Part shown: one piece after another, positions 1 to 6,298 of the stretch | Numbering within the stretch: position 1 is the stretch's first letter | Layout of the letters: each line of letters starts with the position of its first letter | Notes under the pieces: model-generated | What the model saw: the letters and a program-made list of their open reading frames with translations, nothing else | Told to the model about the DNA's origin: nothing | Database searches by the model: none | Source of the DNA: JBBDIO01 sp040880365 | Lineage (GTDB): Bacteria > Chloroflexota > Anaerolineae > Caldilineales > Caldilineaceae | DNA: 12,902 nucleotides | Reading direction: 5' to 3' | Assembly (NCBI GenBank): GCA_040880365.1 | Contig: JBBDIO010000250.1 | Coordinates: 1 to 12,902 of the forward strand | Translations under genes and position numbers: made by a program

Positions 1-534
1 ATCCAGGCGACACCGCGCGCCGAGCCGCCCCCAGGGCAGGGGGCGTTGGGTGTCCAGATCGGGCCGATCAGTCGTTTGGCGACTTTGCCGGTGGGCGCGG
101 CATTGTGGGAAGGCGTGGTGAGCACGGTGCAATATTTCGGCATCGTTCTCCAGCTTCCGGTGATGTTGCTCAGCGGTTCGCTTTCGCCGGACGAAGCGCA
201 GTTGACCGGGCCTGTGGGGATTGCCCAACTGGTGGGCGGCGCAGTTTCGGCCACCATCGATACGGGGCTATGGTTTCCAATTCTGCGGCTTTCGGCAGTC
301 TTGAGCGCGGCGCTGGCCGTGACTAATCTCTTGCCGCTGCCTGCATTGGATGGGGGGCGACTCCTCTTCATCCTCATCGAAGCGTTGCGCGGGCGACGCA
401 TCAATCCCGAACGCGAAGGCTATATCCATATGGTCGGCTTCATGTTGTTGTTGGGTTTGCTGGTTATCATCACCGTGCGTGATATTACCGGCGTCCAGCA
501 AGGGATCGATTGGGTATCGATCCTGGGCCAGTAA
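1..534 (+). CDS. RseP-type site-2 zinc metalloprotease (M50), C-terminal part
   Basis: The frame is open from the first base of the window, so the N-terminus lies upstream; the HExxH zinc site and most of the PDZ domain are not visible. What remains resembles the end of an RseP/RIP membrane protease. There is a PDZ-exit segment (GALGVQIG), an amphipathic stretch, a GPVGIA motif (bases 208-225), hydrophobic helices, and the LDG motif of M50 proteases in PALDGGRLLF (Asp codon 349-351). In this family that Asp is the third zinc ligand. A last transmembrane helix (FMLLLGLLVIITV) precedes the end. Family members cut membrane-embedded substrates such as anti-sigma factors within the bilayer. The next gene begins 68 bp downstream on the same strand. 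In many bacteria this gene follows isoprenoid genes such as dxr, which would be outside the window. Family assignment is confident; the substrate is unknown. Confidence 0.9.
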   Translation: MQATPRAEPPPGQGALGVQIGPISRLATLPVGAALWEGVVSTVQYFGIVLQLPVMLLSGSLSPDEAQLTGPVGIAQLVGGAVSATIDTGLWFPILRLSAVLSAALAVTNLLPLPALDGGRLLFILIEALRGRRINPEREGYIHMVGFMLLLGLLVIITVRDITGVQQGIDWVSILGQ

Positions 535-602
535 GTGAACAGGCCCATGTGCAACATGCAATTCGTGAAGTCGATCTCCAACGGAATCTACGTGGTAATG
601 CC

Positions 603-2381
603 ATGAATATCCCTACCGAAAATCGAGCCGGGGGCCATTCGTCTGCGCCGATCTCCCACGAGTCTGCTGCGGCAGAATCGGACGCCGCGCCAGACTATGC
701 CGGAGATAGTACGCGGCGCAGGTCCTATCGCCCGCCCGTCTCTGACCCGCCGGCCTGGCAGACCGATTCTCGACCCGCGACACAGGCCGCTGCACAGCAG
801 CATCACACGCCAGCCACCAATCCCCGCTATCGGGCGGGGGTGCGCAAGTGTCATGGCTGCGATACCTATGCCTATGTGACCAATGGCGTCTGCCCCGAAT
901 GTGGTGAGGATCTGCAATTGCAACCCCAACTGATTCGCTGTGGCCGCTGTGGAGAGCAGGCGAATTCCGAGTTGATGATCTGTCCCCATTGTGCGCGTGC
1001 GCTGAAAGCTGCGCCGTCGCGCATGTGGACAGTGGGCGCACCGGCGTTGCTGGTCTTGCTGTTTGGTGTGGTGTTGGTGGGGCGTTTCAGCGGTCTTTCG
1101 CTTGTGCCCGGCACGCTGAATAACGCAGGCTCGACTGTGACGAGCAGTGGTGCGGCGAACAGTGGTGCGCCGCTGGTGATGACGCCTGCGCCTGCCAGCG
1201 TGGCGAGTCTTCCTGTTACGGAAAACGCAGCTACCGAAAACGTAACTATAGAGAATGCAGCGGCTGACAACACCGCGAATGAATCGTCGGTTGCGGCAGT
1301 TGAACCCGAAGCCAGTGCCGCGCAGCCCGATATATCCACAGAGGAAACGGCTGGGGATAGTGAATTGGCCGCCGCATTGTCGGAGCCGATCAGCGGCACC
1401 GATATCGTTTCCGACAATGCGCCCAACAATGTTCCCGACGGTGCGGTGGCTAGCTCCGATGTTATCAGCGATGTAGACGGGGCCGCGGCGGCAGAGCCGG
1501 GAAGCCTGGCCGAGTCGGTCGTCGCCGCGGTGTTGGATGAACAGGTCCAGGCAACGCCTGAATCACGGGGGATTGGTGGGCTGGCCGGTTCGCGGCTGCT
1601 GACCTCTACCTCCTCTACCTCTACTGTGGAAGATGCCGAGGCCGGCACGTCTGACGCTGCGTCTAACGATGACCTGGACGCGCAGGCGGCATCGCTGGTT
1701 CTGCCCACGCCGACACCCGGCACGCCAGAAGAACCCGCAGGCGAACTCGCGGATAATCCGGTCATCGACTATGAAGTGCAGCCGGGCGATACTGTTGTGG
1801 GCATTGCTTCGCGCCACGGGACGACCGCCGACGATATTCTCGCGCTGAATAGCATGAGCGAGCAGGATGCATTTGGTATTCGTGCCGGCGATGTGCTGAG
1901 TGTGCCCGACCAGCGGCTTTCACAGCGCACGCAAACCCCCGCGGCAACCGCGACGCCGGTGCCTGAAATTCAGGCGCGCGCAGCTTCGATGGAGAGTAGC
2001 AGCACCGGCGACGCCGACGATTATCGGTTGGCAGCACCCCTGTTGCGCAGTCCGGGCGATGGCAGTGTCCTCGATTGTGATGCGACAGAGCGGCTGTCCT
2101 GGTCGCCTGTGCCCTATATGGACGTCAGCGACCGCTATGTGCTGCACCTGGGCTTTGTGGCGGGCCGGCAAGCCGATGGCAGCGAGCGCATTACATGGGT
2201 ATTGGCGCAGCCGCGCCCGGCAAATCTGACGACGTGGGAATTGGATAACACGTTGTGTAGCCTGGCCCCTGATGAATATGGACGACAGTGGCGGTGGTGG
2301 GTAGAAGCGACGGAAGCTGGAGACGGGCAAACGCAAGCGGTCAGCCCGCCCAGCGCGATTTGGACCTTTATCTGGAATTGA
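603..2381 (+). CDS. Membrane-anchored double zinc ribbon / LysM protein
   Basis: This 592-residue protein starts at ATG 603. The frame stays open back to a TTG at 510, but that would overlap the protease gene and adds no recognisable sequence. The Shine-Dalgarno is weak. In order: a polar N-terminus; two CxxC-x10-CxxC zinc ribbons (Cys 83/86/97/100 and 113/116/127/130); one transmembrane helix around 144-164; a long Ala/Ser/Glu-rich, probably disordered linker to about 385; a LysM domain (about 389-434, YEVQPGDTVVGIASRHGTT); and a C-terminal beta-sandwich-like domain (about 478-592) rich in Trp. Cys 492 and Cys 552 could form a disulfide outside the cell. LysM binds N-acetylglucosamine-containing glycans such as peptidoglycan. 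The likely topology is zinc ribbons inside, LysM and C-terminal domain outside, linking cytoplasm to wall. The linker carries ENA-type 15-bp repeats. The exact function is unknown. Confidence 0.88.
   Translation: MNIPTENRAGGHSSAPISHESAAAESDAAPDYAGDSTRRRSYRPPVSDPPAWQTDSRPATQAAAQQHHTPATNPRYRAGVRKCHGCDTYAYVTNGVCPECGEDLQLQPQLIRCGRCGEQANSELMICPHCARALKAAPSRMWTVGAPALLVLLFGVVLVGRFSGLSLVPGTLNNAGSTVTSSGAANSGAPLVMTPAPASVASLPVTENAATENVTIENAAADNTANESSVAAVEPEASAAQPDISTEETAGDSELAAALSEPISGTDIVSDNAPNNVPDGAVASSDVISDVDGAAAAEPGSLAESVVAAVLDEQVQATPESRGIGGLAGSRLLTSTSSTSTVEDAEAGTSDAASNDDLDAQAASLVLPTPTPGTPEEPAGELADNPVIDYEVQPGDTVVGIASRHGTTADDILALNSMSEQDAFGIRAGDVLSVPDQRLSQRTQTPAATATPVPEIQARAASMESSSTGDADDYRLAAPLLRSPGDGSVLDCDATERLSWSPVPYMDVSDRYVLHLGFVAGRQADGSERITWVLAQPRPANLTTWELDNTLCSLAPDEYGRQWRWWVEATEAGDGQTQAVSPPSAIWTFIWN
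1221..1265 (+). repeat. Three degenerate 15-bp in-frame repeats (ENA-type)
   Basis: Three consecutive 15-bp units (1221-1235, 1236-1250, 1251-1265) encode ENAAT, ENVTI and ENAAA in the disordered linker of the zinc ribbon/LysM protein. The first unit, GAAAACGCAGCTACC, closely matches the two units at 8907-8936 in the unrelated glycosyltransferase gene, in the same reading frame. Confidence 0.7.
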
Positions 2382-2396
2382 CATAAATTATCTGGT

Positions 2397-3722
2397 ATGC
2401 CAAAGAAATCGAAGAACGAGTCCAATCGGTTTGGACAAAATGGCGCAGAACCCAGCGACAATGACTGGAATCTGTCGGAATTTGAATTAGAAGATTTTCT
2501 CAATCTGGAATTGCCCGACGACGAGGAGATCGATTGGTCGGTCTATGCCCTGCAGACGCGGCCCGCCGTGGATATGGACGCGTTTCTGAGCCGGGTGGCA
2601 GATAGCAGCTCGCAGATTCCCAATGAAGACCTCACCAGCCTGTCGGATTTGTCGCGCGCCGATGCGGCTTTGGTGCGCGAGCAATGGCCTCTGATTGGCG
2701 AACCGCAGCGGCTGGCGCTGGTGACCCGTCTGCTGGAAATCGACCTGGACGATCTTGAGATCGAGTTGTCGCGCTTTTGGCGCATTGTCTTGCACGATGA
2801 GGCTGCCGTTGTGCGCGCCGCGGCGATCCACGGGTTAACCGGCGAAGTCTACGAAGATCTGCTCGGACCATTTGTCCAGTTTCTGAGAAATGATCCTGTC
2901 GAAGAGGTGCGGGCTGCCGCCGCGGCCGCGTTGGGCGCCTATGTGCTGGCAGGGGAGCTGGACGAGCTGGATTCTTCGCTGGCAATGCGCGCCGAAGAAT
3001 CCTTGCTCGATGTGTTGCACGATGAAAATGAGCCGCTGGACGTGCAGTGTCGCGCCTTGGAGAGTATCGCGTTTTCGGGCGAAGTCGGCATTCGTCAGCT
3101 GATTGATGATGCCTATTATGCCGAAGATGAAGAATTGCGCGTCAGTTCGCTTATCGCAATGGGGCGCAGTGCCGATGTGCGTTGGCGGGGCAAGGTCGTG
3201 GCCGAATTGCACAATGCTTCGCCGCTTATGCGCGCCGAGGCCGCCTATGCATGTGGCGAACTGGAGGCCCACGACGGCCAGCGCGACCTGATCGAATTGC
3301 TGGACGACGAGCATGAGATTGTGCGGTTGGCTGCCATTTTTGCTTTGGGACGATTGGGCGGGCCAGAGGCGCGCAGCGCGCTGGATGCTTTTGCCAATGC
3401 GCCGGAATCGCTGGAATCGGAAGCCGCACAGCTTGCATTAGAAGAAATGCAATTCTTCTCCCAATCCGATGTCGTGCCGCTGCTCAATGAATTGCTGGGC
3501 GAAGACGACTGGGATGACGCGGACGAGGATGGCGGGGAAGATTGGGATGATACACTGGACGAGCACATGGTAGATTTTGCGCTCACCGAGTTTGAAGATA
3601 CTCCCGCATCCGGCACCGACTTCGACGTCCGCGATTTCGACGTCCGCGATGATGAAAATGATGACGATGCAGATGATGATGTAGATGATGGGGAGCTGGA
3701 CCCGGGTCCACGGCAAACCTAA
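2397..3722 (+). CDS. HEAT-repeat protein with acidic tail
   Basis: This 441-residue cytoplasmic protein starts at ATG 2397, 15 bp after the previous stop, without a clear Shine-Dalgarno; it is probably translated from the same message. The N-terminal about 90 residues are acidic (EFELEDFLNLELPDDEEIDW). Residues about 95-355 form a series of HEAT/PBS-lyase-like helical repeats with the usual 'D..VR.AA..ALG' pattern, for example DPVEEVRAAAAAALGAYV near 166-183 and DEHEIVRLAAIFALGRLGG near 304-322. Residues about 369-436 are a very acidic, low-complexity tail of Asp and Glu, with a duplicated FDVRD. There is no signal peptide or membrane helix. Such solenoids usually serve as protein-binding scaffolds. 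I see no catalytic lyase residues and assign no enzymatic role. The neighbouring small gene also encodes a protein ending in an acidic tail, which may hint at a shared partner. Confidence 0.87.
   Translation: MPKKSKNESNRFGQNGAEPSDNDWNLSEFELEDFLNLELPDDEEIDWSVYALQTRPAVDMDAFLSRVADSSSQIPNEDLTSLSDLSRADAALVREQWPLIGEPQRLALVTRLLEIDLDDLEIELSRFWRIVLHDEAAVVRAAAIHGLTGEVYEDLLGPFVQFLRNDPVEEVRAAAAAALGAYVLAGELDELDSSLAMRAEESLLDVLHDENEPLDVQCRALESIAFSGEVGIRQLIDDAYYAEDEELRVSSLIAMGRSADVRWRGKVVAELHNASPLMRAEAAYACGELEAHDGQRDLIELLDDEHEIVRLAAIFALGRLGGPEARSALDAFANAPESLESEAAQLALEEMQFFSQSDVVPLLNELLGEDDWDDADEDGGEDWDDTLDEHMVDFALTEFEDTPASGTDFDVRDFDVRDDENDDDADDDVDDGELDPGPRQT
3621..3650 (+). repeat. Perfect 15-bp tandem duplication (FDVRD x2)
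   Basis: The 15-mer TTCGACGTCCGCGAT occurs twice with no gap (3621-3635 and 3636-3650) and encodes FDVRD-FDVRD at the start of the Asp-rich tail of the HEAT-repeat protein. The identical copies at nucleotide level suggest a recent slippage duplication. It keeps the frame. Confidence 0.92.
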
Positions 3723-3797
3723 GCCGGGCCATGAATCTCGGCGCGCTTCTGTCCGGCGGCGGCCTGTGTTCTCCACAAGTAAGCAGGAACAAATCGT

Positions 3798-4355
3798 GTG
3801 AATCTCAAGTTAAAGCGTTTGGTACGCACTACCAGCTCCGAGCAATATGCGCTTTTCGATCTGGATCAAACCGATGAAGAAGATGAGCTACCGCTGACCA
3901 TCGGCAAGCTGGATCTGCACTACACAGCCGAAGGCGTCTATGGCACCATGTTGCTGTGGGATGAAGCCTCGCGCCATTTGCGGCCCGACTATCGCCGCGC
4001 GTTTGTCCAGGTATTGCTGGAAGATATTGTGCAGCCGATGGGCGTGCCCAACGAGTATGTCATCGAATTTTTTGCCCCCACACTGGATTATTATGAAGTC
4101 TTCCATAATGTGGAGATGGACGAAGACGACGCCGATTTGGGCGAAGAAGACGCGGACGAAGATGCGGATGACGACCTGCGGAATAATGACCGCGCCGGCC
4201 GCGGGCGAAATGCGCCGCGCCTGATTCGTGCCGATGGTGCAGAAGTTGATCCAGGCCCTGCGCAGGATGGTTATGCGCAGGATGATGACGACCTGGATGA
4301 TGATCTCCTGGATGCGCCTGATTTGGACGCTGAAGATCTGGAGGATGATCGCTAG
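3798..4355 (+). CDS. Small acidic protein of unknown function
   Basis: The encoded protein is 185 residues from GTG 3798. The start is supported by an AGGA Shine-Dalgarno-like sequence (about 3785-3788), 9 nt upstream. I do not recognise the family. Residues 1-104 look like a compact alpha/beta domain: LKLKRLVRTTSSEQYALFDL, then LPLTIGKLDLHYTAEGVYG, a helical stretch around DYRRAFVQVLLEDIVQ, and an aromatic-rich strand region EYVIEFFAPTLDYYEVFHN. From about 105 onward the sequence is disordered and strongly acidic (runs of D/E), interrupted by a short basic patch around RAGRGRNAPRLIR (132-144). No signal peptide, transmembrane helix or metal motif is seen. It follows the HEAT-repeat gene after 75 bp, so co-expression is plausible. 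The basic island between acidic stretches might allow intramolecular or partner binding, which is inference. Confidence 0.75.
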   Translation: MNLKLKRLVRTTSSEQYALFDLDQTDEEDELPLTIGKLDLHYTAEGVYGTMLLWDEASRHLRPDYRRAFVQVLLEDIVQPMGVPNEYVIEFFAPTLDYYEVFHNVEMDEDDADLGEEDADEDADDDLRNNDRAGRGRNAPRLIRADGAEVDPGPAQDGYAQDDDDLDDDLLDAPDLDAEDLEDDR

Positions 4356-4370
4356 CCCGACCTGCCCCGC

Positions 4371-4393
4371 CGCCGCCTGCCGGCGCATTTTCT
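4371..4393 (+). terminator. Possible weak intrinsic terminator
   Basis: A GC-rich hairpin (CGCCG, loop CCTGC, CGGCG; 4371-4385) lies 16 nt after the stop of the acidic-protein gene and is followed by CATTTTCT. The stem is only 5 bp and the T-tract is short, so this is tentative. Confidence 0.3.
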
Positions 4394-4459
4394 CCAGTTG
4401 CGTGCGCCTATTTGCCCGCGTACGCCGGTATGATGATACTATCGCGGTACACATGCCAA

Positions 4460-4487
4460 TTGCTGCACCCGATACCTTTTCTATAAT
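4460..4487 (+). promoter_or_regulatory. Sigma70-like promoter for the AEC transporter gene
   Basis: A perfect -10 box TATAAT (4482-4487) is preceded after 16 bp by TTGCTG (4460-4465) as -35. It lies in an AT-rich stretch between GC-rich genes. Transcription would begin near 4494, about 75 nt before the transporter ATG. Confidence 0.62.
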
Positions 4488-4540
4488 ACTGTTTCTATAA
4501 AACTGTTCTCAACAAAACTGTTTGCCTGCAAACGGTTTGC
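4488..4540 (+). promoter_or_regulatory. Repeated ACTGTT words and GTTTGC palindrome: operator candidate
   Basis: Directly after the -10 box, ACTGTT occurs three times at 4488, 4502 and 4517 (steps of 14 and 15 bp). The third copy runs into an inverted repeat GTTTGC-CT-GCAAAC (4520-4533), followed by another GTTTGC (4535-4540). The position at the transcription start and in the early leader would suit repressor binding. No cognate regulator is identified. Confidence 0.4.
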
Positions 4541-4567
4541 CACCTAGTCAGGCCTAGCTGCCCCGCC

Positions 4568-5479
4568 ATGTTCGTTTTCGAGACATTGCTGCCGATTTTC
4601 GGCTCGACTGTATTGCCGGTTTTCCTTGTGGCGGCGGCAGGATTTTTGCTGGCGCGCAAAGTAGATGTGGAAGGCCGTTCGCTGGGGCGGGTCATGTTCT
4701 ATCTGGCGACGCCCGCGCTGGTCTTTCGCAGCCTCTATCAGACCGAAATCGACCCCTCCGCGTTGCAGCTTTTTGCGCTGGTGGCCGCCGCCGTCACTAT
4801 TCTGGCGGGCATCATTGGCTGGCTTGCCAGTTTTGACCAGAGCCGCCGCAAGCGGGCCGCGATTGTGCTGACCAGCGCGGTGAGCAACAATGGCAATATG
4901 GGCATTCCCATCTGCTTTTTTGCGTTTGGCGCGCCGGGGCTGGCGCTGGGCACCATCTACTATGTGGTCAGCTCGTTTTTGAGCAATACAGTCGGCGTAA
5001 TTGTGGCTTCGGCAGGACGTACGCCCATCCGCAGCGCGTTGGGCAAGAGTCTGTCCGTGCCCATGCTCTATGCCGCCAGCGGTGGGTTGGGCCTGAACCT
5101 GGGCAATGTGGAATTGCCGCTGGCGCTCTTTCGCGCGGTGGATCTGCTCGCCAATGCCGCGATTCCCGGCATGTTGATTCTGCTGGGGATTCAACTCTAC
5201 GCCGCGCCGGTCTTGCGCGGCCAGGGCGTGATTTTGCGCAGCGCGGTGGTGCGCCTTGCCCTGGCGCCCCTGATGGCATGGGGATTGACCTATCTGCTGC
5301 ACATGCAGGGCGTCGAACGGGATGTGTTGATTTTACAGGCGGCCATGCCCACAGCGGTGATGGCGGCGGTGCTCACCACCGAGTTCGACACTGAACCCGA
5401 AATGGTTGCCACTGTGATTTTTCTGACTACCGTGGTGAGCATGGGAACGCTTTCCGTCGTCTTGTGGTTTTTGTTATAA
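4568..5479 (+). CDS. AEC-family (auxin efflux carrier type) permease
   Basis: This integral membrane protein has 303 residues and starts at ATG 4568. It matches the AEC/Mem_trans family in length and layout: about ten hydrophobic helices in two halves separated by a polar linker (about 150-162). An N-terminal VFLVAAAGFLLARK helix is followed by the conserved LATPALVFRSLYQ segment. The family motif SNNGNMGIP (residues 106-114) breaks a helix in the first half, and QAAMPTAVMAAVL (257-269) breaks one in the second half. Bacterial relatives carry small carboxylates such as malate or malonate, amino acids or other anions; the substrate cannot be told here. There is no good Shine-Dalgarno. The gene has its own upstream promoter candidate and is flanked by intergenic regions of about 200 bp on both sides, so it is probably a single-gene transcription unit. 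Confidence 0.92.
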   Translation: MFVFETLLPIFGSTVLPVFLVAAAGFLLARKVDVEGRSLGRVMFYLATPALVFRSLYQTEIDPSALQLFALVAAAVTILAGIIGWLASFDQSRRKRAAIVLTSAVSNNGNMGIPICFFAFGAPGLALGTIYYVVSSFLSNTVGVIVASAGRTPIRSALGKSLSVPMLYAASGGLGLNLGNVELPLALFRAVDLLANAAIPGMLILLGIQLYAAPVLRGQGVILRSAVVRLALAPLMAWGLTYLLHMQGVERDVLILQAAMPTAVMAAVLTTEFDTEPEMVATVIFLTTVVSMGTLSVVLWFLL

Positions 5480-5503
5480 CAAGGCGCACGACACAGAGAC
5501 TCA

Positions 5504-5574
5504 ACGCCGAAAGCAAGCCCCGCCTGCACTGAGTATTGGATGGGGTATTGGATGGGCGGGGCGGGTTTCGGCGT
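5504..5574 (+). terminator. Long interrupted hairpin between AEC and TPR genes
   Basis: ACGCCGAAA (5504-5512) pairs with TTTCGGCGT (5566-5574), and GCCCCGCC (5517-5524) pairs with GGCGGGGC (5555-5562). This gives 17 paired bases around a small internal loop (GCAA/GGG), with a 30-nt apical loop. It starts 24 nt after the transporter stop, so it could end or protect that transcript. There is no proper T-tract on either side, so intrinsic termination is uncertain. It ends 3 nt before the extended -10 element of the next gene. Confidence 0.5.
5533..5556 (+). repeat. Perfect 12-bp tandem duplication in hairpin loop
   Basis: GTATTGGATGGG is present twice without a gap (5533-5544, 5545-5556). Most of it forms the apical loop of the 5504-5574 hairpin, and the last two bases belong to the right arm, so one repeat event would have lengthened the loop. 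Confidence 0.92.
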
Positions 5575-5577
5575 GGA

Positions 5578-5586
5578 TGGTATAAT
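5578..5586 (+). promoter_or_regulatory. Extended -10 promoter for the TPR gene
   Basis: TGG-TATAAT (5578-5586) is a perfect -10 box with the upstream TGn extension. No good -35 hexamer is present at the normal distance, where the hairpin arm lies instead. Transcription would start near 5593 and leave a leader of about 73 nt. Confidence 0.5.
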
Positions 5587-5665
5587 GGGTAAATATTGCG
5601 TTGGACAGGCTGTAGTAGATGGCTGTCTGTAGATGACCATATGGAGAAGTGGAGTACGCTAGACT

Positions 5666-6298
5666 GTGTCAGATGAATTGAACCGCGAATTGCCCACAGA
5701 TTTTTTCGACAGGCTCAACGAAAGCGCGCAGCTTTTGCGCCAGAATCGACCGGGCGAGGCTATCGAGCATTTGTTGGAACTGCACGGGCTTGCACCGGAT
5801 AATGCCGACGTGGCGATCAACCTGAGCGGGGCCTATATTCTCCAGGCCAAATGGAACCGGGCGGTTTCTCTGCTCAAAAAAGCCGTGGCGCATCATCCCA
5901 CCAATGCCATGTTGTGGACCAACCTGGGCGCGGCCGAATTGGGGCGTCTGGAGTTTTCGGGGCCTGTGCAACAGGATAAGGCCATCGCGGCCTATCAACG
6001 CGCGCTGCGCGTCGATCCCCATGCGCCCAATGTGCACTATCATTTGGGGTTGATCTACAAAGAGCGAGGCGAATTGAACCGCGCCGGGGCATTTTTCCAG
6101 CGCGCGCTGGAAGTCAACGGCGGTGACCAGGACGCGCAATACTGGCTGGATCGGATTGGCCGGCAGCTGGCAAAGGAACAGCGCAACCGCGCCCAAACCG
6201 CGACCGATGCGGACAGTGATGCAGAAAACGGCAACGCTGATGCGAATGCAGATTCGGATGCAGATTCCAGCCTGTCTGCGGGTGCGGAAAATTCATGA
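5666..6298 (+). CDS. TPR-repeat protein
   Basis: This 210-residue soluble protein starts at GTG 5666, with GGAG at 5651-5654 (11 nt spacing). Residues about 14-152 form roughly four tetratricopeptide repeats: RQNRPGEAIEHLLELHGLAP, then AKWNRAVSLLKKAVAHHP, then DKAIAAYQRALRVDPHAP and ERGELNRAGAFFQRALEV. The third unit is lengthened by about nine residues (EFSGPVQQD, 96-104). After a basic stretch (about 162-175) the protein ends in a low-complexity tail of Asp, Asn, Ala and Ser (about 180-210) containing a 12-bp coding repeat (6246-6269). TPRs mediate protein contacts; no enzyme domain is present. The stop codon overlaps the start of the FecR-like gene by 4 bp (ATGA), which implies translational coupling and a shared role, probably at the membrane where the partner is anchored. 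Confidence 0.9.
   Translation: MSDELNRELPTDFFDRLNESAQLLRQNRPGEAIEHLLELHGLAPDNADVAINLSGAYILQAKWNRAVSLLKKAVAHHPTNAMLWTNLGAAELGRLEFSGPVQQDKAIAAYQRALRVDPHAPNVHYHLGLIYKERGELNRAGAFFQRALEVNGGDQDAQYWLDRIGRQLAKEQRNRAQTATDADSDAENGNADANADSDADSSLSAGAENS

Noticed and set aside
872..1765. Long open frame on the minus strand (297 codons), Ser/Ala-rich
   Set aside because: It is the mirror of the low-complexity linker of the zinc ribbon/LysM gene; no domain, no ribosome binding site and no promoter.
4420..4450. Imperfect palindrome GTAC...GTAT-GATG-ATAC...GTAC
   Set aside because: The arms are only 4 bp each and interrupted by unpaired bases, too weak to call an operator or terminator.
4544..5302. Open frame of 252 codons on the minus strand across the AEC gene
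   Set aside because: Composition (Gln, His, Arg, Ala) is typical of antisense shadow; the + strand has a clear AEC family match.
5660..5665. TAGACT directly before the TPR start as a -10 box
   Set aside because: No -35 at proper spacing, and a good Shine-Dalgarno upstream shows the message has a leader.
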